In this document: piece after piece, positions 1-8,813 of the stretch | How the letters are laid out: every line of letters begins with the position of its first letter | Position numbering within the stretch: position 1 is the stretch's first letter | DNA from: Nitrospira defluvii | GTDB lineage: Bacteria > Nitrospirota > Nitrospiria > Nitrospirales > Nitrospiraceae | NCBI RefSeq assembly: GCF_905220995.1 | Contig: NZ_CAJNBJ010000001.1 | Location: forward strand, 186,001 to 250,000 | Length of the DNA: 64,000 nucleotides | Reading direction: 5' to 3' | Made by a program: the position numbers and the translations under genes | Notes under the pieces: model-generated | What the model was told of the DNA's origin: nothing | Databases searched by the model: none | What the model saw: the letters and a program-made list of their open reading frames with translations, nothing else

Positions 1-1
1 A

Positions 2-1207
2 GAAACTTCGCATGTCTTCATGAACTGGCGCACCAACCGCCTCGTGCGCCGGAAAGAAAAGGTCGATGCCCTCCATCGGGACGGGACGCACGCCTTCATG
101 TCCAAACGAACGGCCGACGCCGTGAGTCTCTTCGAGCGCGCGCTGGTGATCGACCCCAACCGGACCGACTCACTGCTCTGGCTCGGAAATATTTACCGGT
201 CCGAGAGCAACTTCGCCGAAGCGATCCGGCTCCATCAGCAGGCCCACCGCATCGAAGAACGTAATGTGGAAGTGCTCCTCGAATTGGCTAAGGATTTGGA
301 GGGCGCCCGCCGGTACGAAGACGCGCTCCAAACTCTGCAGAACATTCTCCGACTCGAACCCGATAACTTGATGGCCTTGATTCGCAAGCGGGACCTGTAC
401 ATCCGCCTTGAAAAATGGAGCGATGCGCTCGAGATTCAGCACCGGCTCGTGAAAGCCAATCTGCCGGAAAGTGAGCGCCGAGCCGAGGCCAATCTCCTGC
501 TTGGCTGCATGTACGAAGTCGGCCGGCAACTCTTGGAACGAGGGCACCCCGACAAAGCTCGGCGGTATTTCCGTGGCGCGATCAAGAAAGACCGCACCTT
601 TCTGCCGGCCTATATTGGCATCGGTGAAATTCTGGTCCGCGAGGGCAAAACCAAAAACGCGGTTGAAATTCTCAAGAAAATTTACGCCAAGACACGCAGC
701 GTCATCATTCTCCACCGCCTGGAGGAACTTTTCCTGGAGCTCGGGGAGCCCGACGAGATCATCCGCGTGTATCAGGAAGCCCTTCAACAAGATCCCCACA
801 ACGCCGTCGTCCAGTTCTACCTGGGGAAGCTCTACTACCGGCTGGAAATGGTGGACGAAGCCTACGACGTGCTTTCGACGCTGGACGGCACGCAGGAACA
901 TCTGGTCGATTACCACAAGATCATGGCGAACCTGTATCTCCGCAAGCAGCACATGGACGAGGCCGTGGGAGAACTCAAGAAAGCGCTGGGATTCAAGAAG
1001 CGAGTCGTCGTCCCCTATCAATGCTCGCAATGTCACCATGAACTGGCGGAATGGTCCGGCCGTTGCCGACGCTGTGGGCGCTGGAACACCTATGTCGCGC
1101 TCCCCTGGCGCGACACCACCAAGGCCGAAACGGACCCGGGCAGTCACAACTCCCGCCTGCCCTCCGTGCCCTACCAAGGCATTGCATCTCCCTTTGAAAC
1201 CGTGTAG
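2..1207 (+). CDS. lapB: LapB/YciM-like TPR protein with C-terminal zinc ribbon, 5' truncated
   Basis: The frame is open to the window edge, so the true start probably lies upstream; the first internal ATG is at 20. Most of the protein is tandem TPR-like helical repeats (for example SLFERALVIDPNRTDSLLWL and ALQTLQNILRLEPDN). It ends in a rubredoxin-like metal site with two pairs of cysteines (CSQC and CRRC, roughly residues 335-355). This architecture is that of LapB/YciM, an inner-membrane adaptor that controls LPS synthesis by steering LpxC to FtsH. The N-terminal membrane anchor of LapB would lie outside the window. The family call rests on architecture; the LPS role is inferred. Confidence 0.75.
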   Translation, partial: ETSHVFMNWRTNRLVRRKEKVDALHRDGTHAFMSKRTADAVSLFERALVIDPNRTDSLLWLGNIYRSESNFAEAIRLHQQAHRIEERNVEVLLELAKDLEGARRYEDALQTLQNILRLEPDNLMALIRKRDLYIRLEKWSDALEIQHRLVKANLPESERRAEANLLLGCMYEVGRQLLERGHPDKARRYFRGAIKKDRTFLPAYIGIGEILVREGKTKNAVEILKKIYAKTRSVIILHRLEELFLELGEPDEIIRVYQEALQQDPHNAVVQFYLGKLYYRLEMVDEAYDVLSTLDGTQEHLVDYHKIMANLYLRKQHMDEAVGELKKALGFKKRVVVPYQCSQCHHELAEWSGRCRRCGRWNTYVALPWRDTTKAETDPGSHNSRLPSVPYQGIASPFETV

Positions 1208-1308
1208 GGTTTCGACCGCACTTTTTTCACTTCACAGAGACGGCCTCCGCCCACGGACACACCGGTCGGGAATCAAGGTTCGATCTGTTTTTTCCAGGAG
1301 TAGCGTGC

Positions 1309-2343
1309 ATGACTGAGCTGAGCAGGCTGGCCGAGAAGGCCTTACGAGACGAACCGTTGACCCACGAAGAATCACTGGCCGTGTTGCAGACCCCAGACTC
1401 TCGTCTACTGGAACTGTTACAAGCGGCCTTCACGGTGCGTGAGCGTTACTTCGGCAAGACCGTCCGCCTGCAAATGCTGCTCAACGCCAAGAGCGGCGCC
1501 TGCCAGGAAGACTGCGGATACTGTTCGCAGTCGTCCGTGTCAAAGGCGCCGATCGAGCGGTACGGGCTCCTCCCGCAAGAGCAGATGATCACGGGGGCAC
1601 GGCGCGCGGCTGCCGCCAAAGCTCAACGCTATTGCATCGTCATCAGCGGACGTAGCCCCCTTGATCGCGACATTGCCGAGATTGCCTCGGCCGTCCGGTC
1701 CATCAAGCAGGAAGTCCCGATTCAGATCTGCTGCTCATTGGGTTTGCTCAGCGAGCACCAGGCCAAAGACCTCAAAGCCGCAGGGGTCGACCGCATCAAT
1801 CACAACCTGAACACCAGCGAGGCCTACCACCCCGAGATTTGCACCACGCATACCTTTCAGGACCGGTTGGCCACGATTCGACACGCTCGGACCGCCGGCC
1901 TCGAAATCTGCTCCGGCGGCATTGTCGGCATGGGCGAAAGCGACGAGGATCTGATTGATCTGGCCCTGGCACTTCGGGACGTCAAGCCCGATTCGATTCC
2001 GATCAACACCCTCCATCCCGCAAGCGGCACGCCGATGGAACATGCTGCGCCGCTCACCCCCCAACGCTGCCTGAAGGCGCTCTGCCTGTTCCGCTTTCTC
2101 CACCCCCGTACGGAGATTCGGATCGCTGGCGGTCGGGAACACAACCTTCGAAGTCTGCAGCCGCTCGCCCTCTATCCGGCGGATTCGGTCTTCGTGAACG
2201 GCTACCTAACGACGCCCGGCCAACCGGCAGCAGAAGTGTGGCGCATGATCGAAGACTTGGGATTCGAGATCCAGGTGGATGCGCTGCCTCTGACGCAGGA
2301 CGCCGCTCCAGCCGGTGAGCCGGCCGTCGGGCGTCACTCATAG
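1309..2343 (+). CDS. bioB: Biotin synthase BioB
   Basis: A 344-residue radical SAM enzyme that inserts sulfur into dethiobiotin in the last step of biotin synthesis. The CxxxCxxC cluster ligands are Cys65, Cys69 and Cys72 (GACQEDCGYCSQSS), followed by the BioB-typical segments YCIVISGR, HNLNTSEAYHPEICTTH and GGIVGMGES, and late NGYLTTPGQ. Length and motif order match the family. An AGGAG lies ahead of the ATG. Its end overlaps the convergent ABC permease gene by 10 bp. No other bio gene is adjacent. Confidence 0.97.
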   Translation: MTELSRLAEKALRDEPLTHEESLAVLQTPDSRLLELLQAAFTVRERYFGKTVRLQMLLNAKSGACQEDCGYCSQSSVSKAPIERYGLLPQEQMITGARRAAAAKAQRYCIVISGRSPLDRDIAEIASAVRSIKQEVPIQICCSLGLLSEHQAKDLKAAGVDRINHNLNTSEAYHPEICTTHTFQDRLATIRHARTAGLEICSGGIVGMGESDEDLIDLALALRDVKPDSIPINTLHPASGTPMEHAAPLTPQRCLKALCLFRFLHPRTEIRIAGGREHNLRSLQPLALYPADSVFVNGYLTTPGQPAAEVWRMIEDLGFEIQVDALPLTQDAAPAGEPAVGRHS

Positions 2344-4988
2344 CGCAGCCCCTCCACCAACGGTTGCCTGGCGGCCCAACTGGCCGGCCACAATCCGGCA
2401 AGGAGTGAGGCGAGGAGGGTGAGGAGGGAAACTTCCACCAGCAGCCCCAAGGGCCATGCCATCTGGATCGTCCAGCCGAAGGACTGCCGGTTGATGACCC
2501 TGATCAAAATCAGCGCAAGGGCAAGCCCTCCGATGAGTCCCATAGCCGTTCCCAGCAACCCCAAATAACCGGCCTCCCACAGAATTAACGCCGTCACCTG
2601 CCCCCGGCTGCTTCCCAAGGCTTGCAATGTCGCCAATTCACGGCGCCGCTCGACCACGGATGTCACGAGCGTATTGATGATGCCCAGCATGGCAATGATG
2701 ATGGCAATCGCCTCCAAGACATAGGTCAAGGTGAACGTCCGGTCGAAAATGCGAAGAATCTCCCGGCGCAATTCCGCATTGCTCAGGACCGTCGGCATCA
2801 GGCTTCCGCCGGCCTCCCGTGCGAAGATCTCCACAATGGCTGAGCGGGCCTGGTCCAGGTCCATCCCCGCGCGTACATAGACAGGAAACACGGTCACGCC
2901 GTCGTCTTTCCACCATTGCTGATAGAGGGTTCGGTCGATGACGAGTTTGCCTCCGTCGGTCGCGTAATCGTAAAAGACCCCCAGGACCGGTAGCGACCGC
3001 TCTCCTGTCGGCGTAGCAATGGACACCCGGCTCCCTTCGGCGAGTTGCAGACGATTGGCCAACACCTCCGAGAGAATCACGCCCTCCCCGGCTGCAGCAC
3101 GCGTCAGAATACGCTCGGAATCACCTTCAAGAAAGAGATACCGGCTTCGGGCCGCGTGGAGCGCCAGATCCCTGGACACCAACGCGATTGGTCGTCCCTG
3201 TACCTCAATCCGCACATCACGGTAAGCATCGACCGCCGACACCGCTCGTGAACCGGATAACTGCTCCCGCCACAGCCCCGGAAGCACGGTCGGCGACGCC
3301 CCATGACGGGCGACATTCGGCCACCCGGCAGGCGCTACGATAAAATCCGCCATCACGGTCTGATCAATCCAGATTTCTACGGTTTCTCGGAAGCTCCTGA
3401 TCATCACCATCACACCGACCATGATGGCAACACCGACCAGAAAGGCCGACACAGTCACCGCGTTCCGCCCCATTCCCCTGGTGGTCTGCTCACGGGCGAT
3501 GTGGCGCACAGCCCCACCCAGGGAGGGCGCCGGGGACATCAGGCTCAATTCTCGCGTGCGACAGACCACGTGCATCAACTTCGGCACGAGGCACGACAAC
3601 CCCGCGAGAAGACAACACGTCGCCACATACCCAAAGACGGGCATTCCGGCAACCGGTCCGGCGAACACACAGCCCAGCGCGACCAGCAAGAGCAACACTC
3701 CTGTCACAGCAAGTGAGCCTGCGCGAACGCGCTGGGCGACATCGTACTCTCCCGGCGCCAATGCTGCGACGATCACCGTCCTCCCAGCGTCCAGGCTCGG
3801 ACCCAACGCCCCCAGGACAGAGACGACGCTTCCGATGAAGACAGCCTCGAACAACATCCGACCGGAGCCAGGTGCGAAACTAATTGCCCTGGTCGTCTCA
3901 GCAAGCGGTGTATACAGATCGTGAATGGTCCGTCCCACCATTCCCACAAGCACGTTCCCCAACATCAGCCCGAGCACACCTCCCACCAGCCCCCCGCCCA
4001 CGCCGAACACACCGGCTTCTGCAAGAAAGAGCCCGATCACCATCGGCTCAGACAGGCCGATGGCGCGCAAAATCCCCACTTCCTTCCGTCGCTGCGCCAC
4101 CATGAAGGACACCGTGTTGTAGATCAGAAAGATCCCGACCAGCAGGCCGACCATACTCAACACAGACAGGTTCAATTGAAAGGCTCCCACCATCGACTCA
4201 ACCTGCTGGCTCCGTTGAATCGGGCGGCGAACCGTCACGGCAGGAGGCAGAACCATCTCGATGGCCTTCGCCACCTGCTCGACGGAAACGGACGCCCCGC
4301 TCACCACATCGATGCGATCCAATCGCCCGGTGAGGCCGAAGGTCCGCTGCGCAGCAGCAATATCCATTATGGCCCAATGGTCCCAGGGAGAAGGTGCGCC
4401 AGGCCTCCGACCCATCACTGCCAGGATTGAAACAGATATGGCTCGACCATTCGCCTCCAGGGCGACCTGCGCCCCAGGCTCGACGCCCAAATCTTTGGCG
4501 AGCGCCCCGCCCACCAGCAAACCGTTGTCACGCAGAAGCCCTTCCATTGCGACGCCCTCACCGCGCCGGTTCCGCGTCTCGAATACGGCAGGAATTCTTC
4601 CGTCAGCGCGATTCAATTCGTCCAACAGATCGAGACCCAACACGGAGAACGACTGTCGGCGTCCAGCAGCGACCGTCACCCCGACTTCGAGCACAGGCCG
4701 AGCGGAGTCGACACCGTCCACCTCTCGCACCGCGCGAATCACACGCTCATCCAAACCGGCCTCCCCGGCCGACACTTCCAACGTGACCGGCCCGGCAACC
4801 GTCAACACCGATTCCTCGAAAGAGCGCAGTACCTCAACATTGGCCGTTTGCACCGCAATGGTCGCCGCAACCCCCAGAGCGACGCCCATCATTGTCAGAA
4901 CCGTCCGACCCGGATGAGTGGACAAATGTGTCCACCCGAGACGTGTGTAGACCTTCAAGAGCGCCGCAGGTATCAAGGACATCGCCAC
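2334..4988 (-). CDS. FtsX/MacB-type ABC transporter permease, two FtsX domains
   Basis: An 884-residue membrane protein with an N-terminal helix followed by the motif TVLTMMGVALGVAATIAVQ, a periplasmic MacB-PCD-like region, and a three-helix FtsX block (about residues 270-400). A second periplasmic domain and a second FtsX block follow at the C-terminus (about 760-880, VVERRRELATLQALGSSRGQ). The double-FtsX layout is that of the large permeases that work with LolD-like ATPases and act on envelope substrates by mechanotransmission. The matching ATPase is probably the gene at 6598-7302, which is not adjacent. The substrate is unknown. Confidence 0.85.
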   Translation of the reverse strand: MAMSLIPAALLKVYTRLGWTHLSTHPGRTVLTMMGVALGVAATIAVQTANVEVLRSFEESVLTVAGPVTLEVSAGEAGLDERVIRAVREVDGVDSARPVLEVGVTVAAGRRQSFSVLGLDLLDELNRADGRIPAVFETRNRRGEGVAMEGLLRDNGLLVGGALAKDLGVEPGAQVALEANGRAISVSILAVMGRRPGAPSPWDHWAIMDIAAAQRTFGLTGRLDRIDVVSGASVSVEQVAKAIEMVLPPAVTVRRPIQRSQQVESMVGAFQLNLSVLSMVGLLVGIFLIYNTVSFMVAQRRKEVGILRAIGLSEPMVIGLFLAEAGVFGVGGGLVGGVLGLMLGNVLVGMVGRTIHDLYTPLAETTRAISFAPGSGRMLFEAVFIGSVVSVLGALGPSLDAGRTVIVAALAPGEYDVAQRVRAGSLAVTGVLLLLVALGCVFAGPVAGMPVFGYVATCCLLAGLSCLVPKLMHVVCRTRELSLMSPAPSLGGAVRHIAREQTTRGMGRNAVTVSAFLVGVAIMVGVMVMIRSFRETVEIWIDQTVMADFIVAPAGWPNVARHGASPTVLPGLWREQLSGSRAVSAVDAYRDVRIEVQGRPIALVSRDLALHAARSRYLFLEGDSERILTRAAAGEGVILSEVLANRLQLAEGSRVSIATPTGERSLPVLGVFYDYATDGGKLVIDRTLYQQWWKDDGVTVFPVYVRAGMDLDQARSAIVEIFAREAGGSLMPTVLSNAELRREILRIFDRTFTLTYVLEAIAIIIAMLGIINTLVTSVVERRRELATLQALGSSRGQVTALILWEAGYLGLLGTAMGLIGGLALALILIRVINRQSFGWTIQMAWPLGLLVEVSLLTLLASLLAGLWPASWAARQPLVEGLRYE

Positions 4989-5018
4989 ACTTGCCGATAG
5001 AACAGTCTAGTAATTGTT

Positions 5019-5047
5019 TTTACAGATTTACCCAGGTATGCTAAGAT
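5019..5047 (+). promoter_or_regulatory. Sigma-70-type promoter for the small LuxR-type gene
   Basis: TTTACA at 5019-5024 and TAAGAT at 5042-5047 are separated by 17 bp (5/6 and 4/6 matches to the consensus). The site lies in the divergent gap between the ABC permease and the regulator, about 34 bp before the ATG. Confidence 0.5.
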
Positions 5048-5080
5048 TACGTTCAGTAGAATTTTGGGGTACAAATTCTT

Positions 5081-5416
5081 ATGGCACCACGCAAACGTCC
5101 TCAAGTCAAGAAGTCCGCGAAGACCACCAAAACCACTCCAGCAGCCAGGAAGCGAAAGGCTGTCAAGATCGTGAAAACCGCACCCGTGCGGAGCAAACGA
5201 TCAGACGGACTGACCCCTCGGCAGAAAGAGATTCTCAAACTGGTGTCGCAGGGGAATACGAACCGTGACATCGCCCGTCGTCTGGATATCAGCGTGCGAA
5301 CCGTCGAGGTGCATCGCTTTAACCTCATGCGGCGACTCAAAGTCCGAAACGTGGCCCAGCTGTTACGCCAGGCACTGCAGTTGGGATTCCTGCCGAAGAA
5401 TTTCGCGTTCAGATAG
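5081..5416 (+). CDS. Stand-alone LuxR-type HTH regulator with basic N-terminal tail
   Basis: A 111-residue protein. Residues about 1-40 form a lysine/arginine-rich, probably disordered tail (MAPRKRPQVKKSAKTTKTTP), and residues about 44-105 form a GerE/LuxR helix-turn-helix (LTPRQKEILKLVSQGNTNRDIARRL, then ISVRTVEVHRFNLMRRL). There is no receiver or ligand-binding domain, so any phosphorelay control would have to act in trans. It has its own promoter and points away from the ABC permease gene. The tail could add nonspecific DNA affinity; that is inference. The target is unknown. Confidence 0.85.
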   Translation: MAPRKRPQVKKSAKTTKTTPAARKRKAVKIVKTAPVRSKRSDGLTPRQKEILKLVSQGNTNRDIARRLDISVRTVEVHRFNLMRRLKVRNVAQLLRQALQLGFLPKNFAFR

Positions 5417-5458
5417 ATGCCGCCGGGGCAGTGCTGCGCGGAAGCCACACGTCGATCT

Positions 5459-6385
5459 TTACAATTCCTTGAGTTTCCCCCGAGATTCTTCCAGCGAGCG
5501 CAGCCCCCGAGTCTTGAGCTCAGCCGCCAACTCTCGCTCCAGTCGTTCGAAGACCCCGACACCCTCCTCGACCAGCACGGTGCCGACCTGAACGGCCGAG
5601 GCTCCGCATAGCACGTGTTCATAGGCATCGAGCCCCTGTACCACCCCGCCGGTCCCGATGATGGGAATCCGCCCCCCGAGTAGTTTCCAAAACGCCCGCA
5701 CGTTGGCCAACGCGACAGGCTTGATCAGCGCCCCCCCCAATCCGCCGAACCCGCCCTTGGGCTTGATCACCGGCGTTTCACGTGTAGGATCGATCACAAG
5801 CCCGTTGCCCACGGAGTTGATCAGATTCAAATAGTCGACCTGACAATGCGCGATGACCTCAGCCATGACCGCATGGTGTGCCGGATCGAAGTAAGGCGGT
5901 AACTTTACTCCCATCGGCACCGTAATGAGAGGCCGTACACGCTTGAGCAACCGTTCGGAATCGACCGGATCGTACGCGATCTGCGGCTTGCCCGGAATAT
6001 TGGGGCATGACAGATTGACCTCAATCAGATCGGGACGAGCCTGATTGATGACCCGCGCCATGGTCAGAAAGTCATCTTCGCAAAGACCGGCGATACTTGC
6101 GATCACCGGTTTCCCAAACTGTTTGAGCTCAGGAATGAGTTCGGCATAGGCGCGATAGCCGAGATTCGGCAACCCCATGGAGTTGATCGATCCGCCAGGA
6201 AATCCGTAGTAACGCGGCTCCGGATTCCCGCTCCGTGGTTCCACCGTCATCGACTTGGTCACAATGGCCCCGGAGCGCGAGCGGCCCAATGCCAGCAGTT
6301 CTTCCCGCGTCATGCAGAGCGCTCCTGACGCATTCATAAAGCAGCTGGGGAACTTCACGCCCGCAATGGTGATGCTCAAATCCAT
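5459..6385 (-). CDS. pyrD: Dihydroorotate dehydrogenase, class IA-like
   Basis: A 308-residue FMN enzyme that oxidises dihydroorotate to orotate in pyrimidine synthesis. The N-terminus (MDLSITIAGVKFPSCFMNASG) has no membrane anchor, which excludes class 2. The active-site segment VNLSCPNIPGKPQIAYD carries the class-1 catalytic cysteine, and its PGKPQ extension is typical of fumarate-reducing class IA. The FMN phosphate site is IGTGGVVQGLDAYEHVLCGA. No pyrK-like gene is adjacent, which also argues against class IB. The IA assignment is from motifs only. Confidence 0.9.
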   Translation of the reverse strand: MDLSITIAGVKFPSCFMNASGALCMTREELLALGRSRSGAIVTKSMTVEPRSGNPEPRYYGFPGGSINSMGLPNLGYRAYAELIPELKQFGKPVIASIAGLCEDDFLTMARVINQARPDLIEVNLSCPNIPGKPQIAYDPVDSERLLKRVRPLITVPMGVKLPPYFDPAHHAVMAEVIAHCQVDYLNLINSVGNGLVIDPTRETPVIKPKGGFGGLGGALIKPVALANVRAFWKLLGGRIPIIGTGGVVQGLDAYEHVLCGASAVQVGTVLVEEGVGVFERLERELAAELKTRGLRSLEESRGKLKEL

Positions 6386-6597
6386 TTGCTGTCCTTTCTC
6401 CAGCCAGAAGCGTTGATCCGCCGACCGGCTTTGCGTTCCGTTGCTTGGAGCACGACCTTACCACGGGCAATACCGATGGGGAGCCTCCGACACTGCGGCC
6501 TCACGTCACCATCTGTCCGAATGTTCCGCCTGCAACGGCATTCCTGGCCGACTCACCACAACCTGTGTCCAGTCCCTGAGGACATGCCCTGCGATTC

Positions 6598-7302
6598 CTA
6601 CGCTTGCTGTCTGACGCAGTTAACCAACCGACCATCGCGCATGTGCCAGACATAATCCGCCGCCGCCGCCGCGCTCTCACTGTGCGTCACCAACAAGACC
6701 GAATGACCATACCGTTGCGGCAAGGTCCGAAACAAGTTGACGATATCCGCTCCCTGTTTCGAATCCAGATTGCCTGTCGGTTCATCCGCCAGAATCAACC
6801 GCGGCCGATGCACGATCGCCCGGGCGATCGCGACGCGCTGTTGCTCTCCCCCCGACAGCTCACTTGGTCGATGCGAGCGACGCCCCTCCATGCCCACCGC
6901 CCGCAGGACCTCGTCGATACGAGCCGCAATCCCGTGTCCCTGCTCACCCTTCAGGAGGATCGGCAACGCGACGTTTTCCGCGACGGTCAGACCGGGGATC
7001 AGATGGAACGCCTGAAAGACGATCCCGATCAACTCCCGGCGCAGGCGAGTCCACTCCATGGGGCTGGCATCGGTGACCGGCCGACCGTCGAGAGCAATAG
7101 TGCCTGCCGTCGGAGCATCCAACCCTCCGATCAAATTGAGCAGGGTGCTCTTTCCGCACCCACTCGGCCCCACGAAGGCGCAGAACTCTCCCGGCAGGAC
7201 GTCGAGCGTCACATCGTGTAATGCACGTACGACTGCCCCGCCAGGGCGATATTCCTTGGACAGATGCTTCACGCTGACCAACGCTGGGGGAGGATCGTGC
7301 AT
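6598..7302 (-). CDS. LolD/MacB-type ABC transporter ATPase
   Basis: A 234-residue nucleotide-binding protein starting MHDPPPALVSVKHLSKEYRPG. The frame continues upstream, but this ATG is where family similarity begins. Walker A is GPSGCGKST, the Q-loop lies in GIVFQAFHLIPGLT, the signature is LSGGEQQRVAIARA and Walker B is LILADEPTGNLDS. These features place it with the LolD/FtsE/MacB group that serves FtsX-type permeases. The likely partner is the double-FtsX permease at 2334-4988, on the same strand but separated by pyrD and a regulator. Pairing is inferred from proximity. Confidence 0.88.
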   Translation of the reverse strand: MHDPPPALVSVKHLSKEYRPGGAVVRALHDVTLDVLPGEFCAFVGPSGCGKSTLLNLIGGLDAPTAGTIALDGRPVTDASPMEWTRLRRELIGIVFQAFHLIPGLTVAENVALPILLKGEQGHGIAARIDEVLRAVGMEGRRSHRPSELSGGEQQRVAIARAIVHRPRLILADEPTGNLDSKQGADIVNLFRTLPQRYGHSVLLVTHSESAAAAADYVWHMRDGRLVNCVRQQA

Positions 7303-7521
7303 TGTCGAAGCCCATAACCATGAGGGTTCGTAGAGATTTCCGACCGGTGCGTGCGAGCCGACTCTGAGCGAGGCTAAGCAATCGGCTCGATGCAGGCGAA
7401 GGCTGCTATACCACACCCACTTTACAGGCCACAACCTTGACAGCCCCAGGGTCTTTCCGTGCACAATCTCTCTCATGCGCCTGGATCGCAACCACCACGC
7501 GTCAACCCGTGCACTCACCCA

Positions 7522-8319
7522 ATGATCCTGAACGTCCTCAGGCAGGTCTCCCGACTGCTGCTCCCAATACCCTGTACCACCTGCGCGCAGCCCCTGGCCG
7601 ATGATCCCGTTCCCTTTTTCTGCCGACCCTGCTGGGCACTGATCCGCCCCCTGCGAGGATCAGCCTGCGCTCGATGCCGCCGCCCATTGGCCTCCCCGAC
7701 GGCACTGAGCCATAGCCCCACTCACGAATGCCATGACTGTCGCACCCGCAAGCTCTACTATGCCGAGGTGTGGGCCCCCTATGCCTACTGCTCGCCGCTC
7801 CAGGATGCGATTGCCCTCTTCAAGTATCACGGGAAGGTCTCACTGGCCGACGCGCTGGCGACCCTGCTCATTCAGACCCTCCCGCCTCAGCTGGAGGGCG
7901 ACGTCCTCATGCCGATTCCCCTCCATCCCAACCGGCTTCGACAGCGGGAGTTTAATCAGTCGCTCCTGCTGGCAGATCGAGTGGCGGCGGTGCTGAAGTG
8001 CCCAGTCTCCTATCGAAACCTGGTTCGTACCGTCGATACCGAGCCGCAGACCACGCTTCCACGTTCGGCACGCCTACACAACCTCCACCGGGCATTTGCT
8101 CTCCATGAGCCTCAGGAGGTAGCCGGAAAACGAATCCTCCTTGTCGACGATGTGTTCACCACCGGCACAACGTCCAATGAATGCGCCAGAATTCTCTGCA
8201 ATGCAGGGGCTGCGCGGGTCACGGTGCTCGCCCTCGCCCGTTCCGTAGAGGCCGGCATAGTACCGGAGGTGTGGTTGCCTCCGTCCGGTCCAAGATCACA
8301 TCCAGAGCTGCGAGCGTAA
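7522..8319 (+). CDS. comF: ComF family phosphoribosyltransferase-like protein
   Basis: About 265 residues. The ATG at 7522 (MILNVLRQVSRLLLPIPCTTC) fits the family better than an in-frame ATG at 7459. An N-terminal double zinc ribbon (CTTC, CRPC, CARC, CHDC) precedes a type I phosphoribosyltransferase fold with the PRPP loop RILLVDDVFTTGTTSNECARIL. ComF proteins are cytosolic and needed for DNA uptake in naturally competent bacteria; no other competence gene is next to it here. It is followed after 3 bp by the FmdB-type gene, so the two are probably co-transcribed. Confidence 0.88.
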   Translation: MILNVLRQVSRLLLPIPCTTCAQPLADDPVPFFCRPCWALIRPLRGSACARCRRPLASPTALSHSPTHECHDCRTRKLYYAEVWAPYAYCSPLQDAIALFKYHGKVSLADALATLLIQTLPPQLEGDVLMPIPLHPNRLRQREFNQSLLLADRVAAVLKCPVSYRNLVRTVDTEPQTTLPRSARLHNLHRAFALHEPQEVAGKRILLVDDVFTTGTTSNECARILCNAGAARVTVLALARSVEAGIVPEVWLPPSGPRSHPELRA

Positions 8320-8322
8320 CGT

Positions 8323-8667
8323 ATGCCGATCTACGAATATCGTTGCCGACAATGCGGGACACGCACCACGCGATTGGTGTTGAGCGTGAGTGCGGCTCCG
8401 CAACAAACCTGCGCCCATTGCCACAGTGCCGACCTGGATCGCTTACTGTCCAGATTCGCCTCACCGAAATCCGAGGAGGCCAGACTTGAGGCCCTCGCCG
8501 ACCCCAGCCACCTCAGCGGACTCGATGAAAACGATCTCGCAAGCATGGAGCGGTTCATGAAAAAGATGGGGCAGGAAATGGGCGAAGACTTGAGCGAGGA
8601 CCTGGATGCGGCGATGGGGGGAGACAACTCATCCGCCAATGAGATGGACATGACCGACGGACAATGA
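8323..8667 (+). CDS. FmdB-type zinc ribbon protein
   Basis: A 114-residue protein that opens with the FmdB signature MPIYEYRCRQCG and a second CAHC pair about residues 30-33, forming one zinc ribbon. The tail is acidic and Met-rich (ERFMKKMGQEMGEDLSEDLD). FmdB-family proteins are widespread putative regulators of unknown biochemical role. It starts 3 bp after comF, which suggests a shared transcript. Confidence 0.88.
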   Translation: MPIYEYRCRQCGTRTTRLVLSVSAAPQQTCAHCHSADLDRLLSRFASPKSEEARLEALADPSHLSGLDENDLASMERFMKKMGQEMGEDLSEDLDAAMGGDNSSANEMDMTDGQ

Positions 8668-8690
8668 CGGACAGGGTCACGAATATTCTC

Positions 8691-8719
8691 TTGACAGGAT
8701 TGTCCATGTCTCCTACCAT
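8691..8719 (+). promoter_or_regulatory. Sigma-70 promoter of mraZ
   Basis: A perfect TTGACA at 8691-8696 and TACCAT at 8714-8719 with a 17-bp spacer. Transcription would start near 8726, about 88 bp before the mraZ GTG. The reverse strand across 8711-8735 carries TGGGA, GGGTG and AGGAG at 10-bp steps, weakly like MraZ boxes; autoregulation is only a suggestion. Confidence 0.6.
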
Positions 8720-8813
8720 CACCCCTGAATCCCATCACACGTGCCAGGGATTGAACGATGCATGCACAGGTCCCCATACCCTCTAATAAGTCCCTGAGCG
8801 GAGGTTATCGCTA

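Noticed and set aside
170-1177. 335-codon minus-strand open frame opposite the TPR gene
   Set aside because: The plus strand encodes a clear TPR plus zinc-ribbon protein; the minus frame has no recognisable sequence and is a high-GC shadow.
1208-1308. BirA or biotin-type operator before bioB
   Set aside because: No palindrome of the expected half-sites was found in the gap.
3303-4917. Several plus-strand open frames opposite the FtsX-type permease
   Set aside because: Low-complexity His/Pro/Ser/Arg composition and no RBS; the opposite strand encodes a membrane protein with clear motifs.
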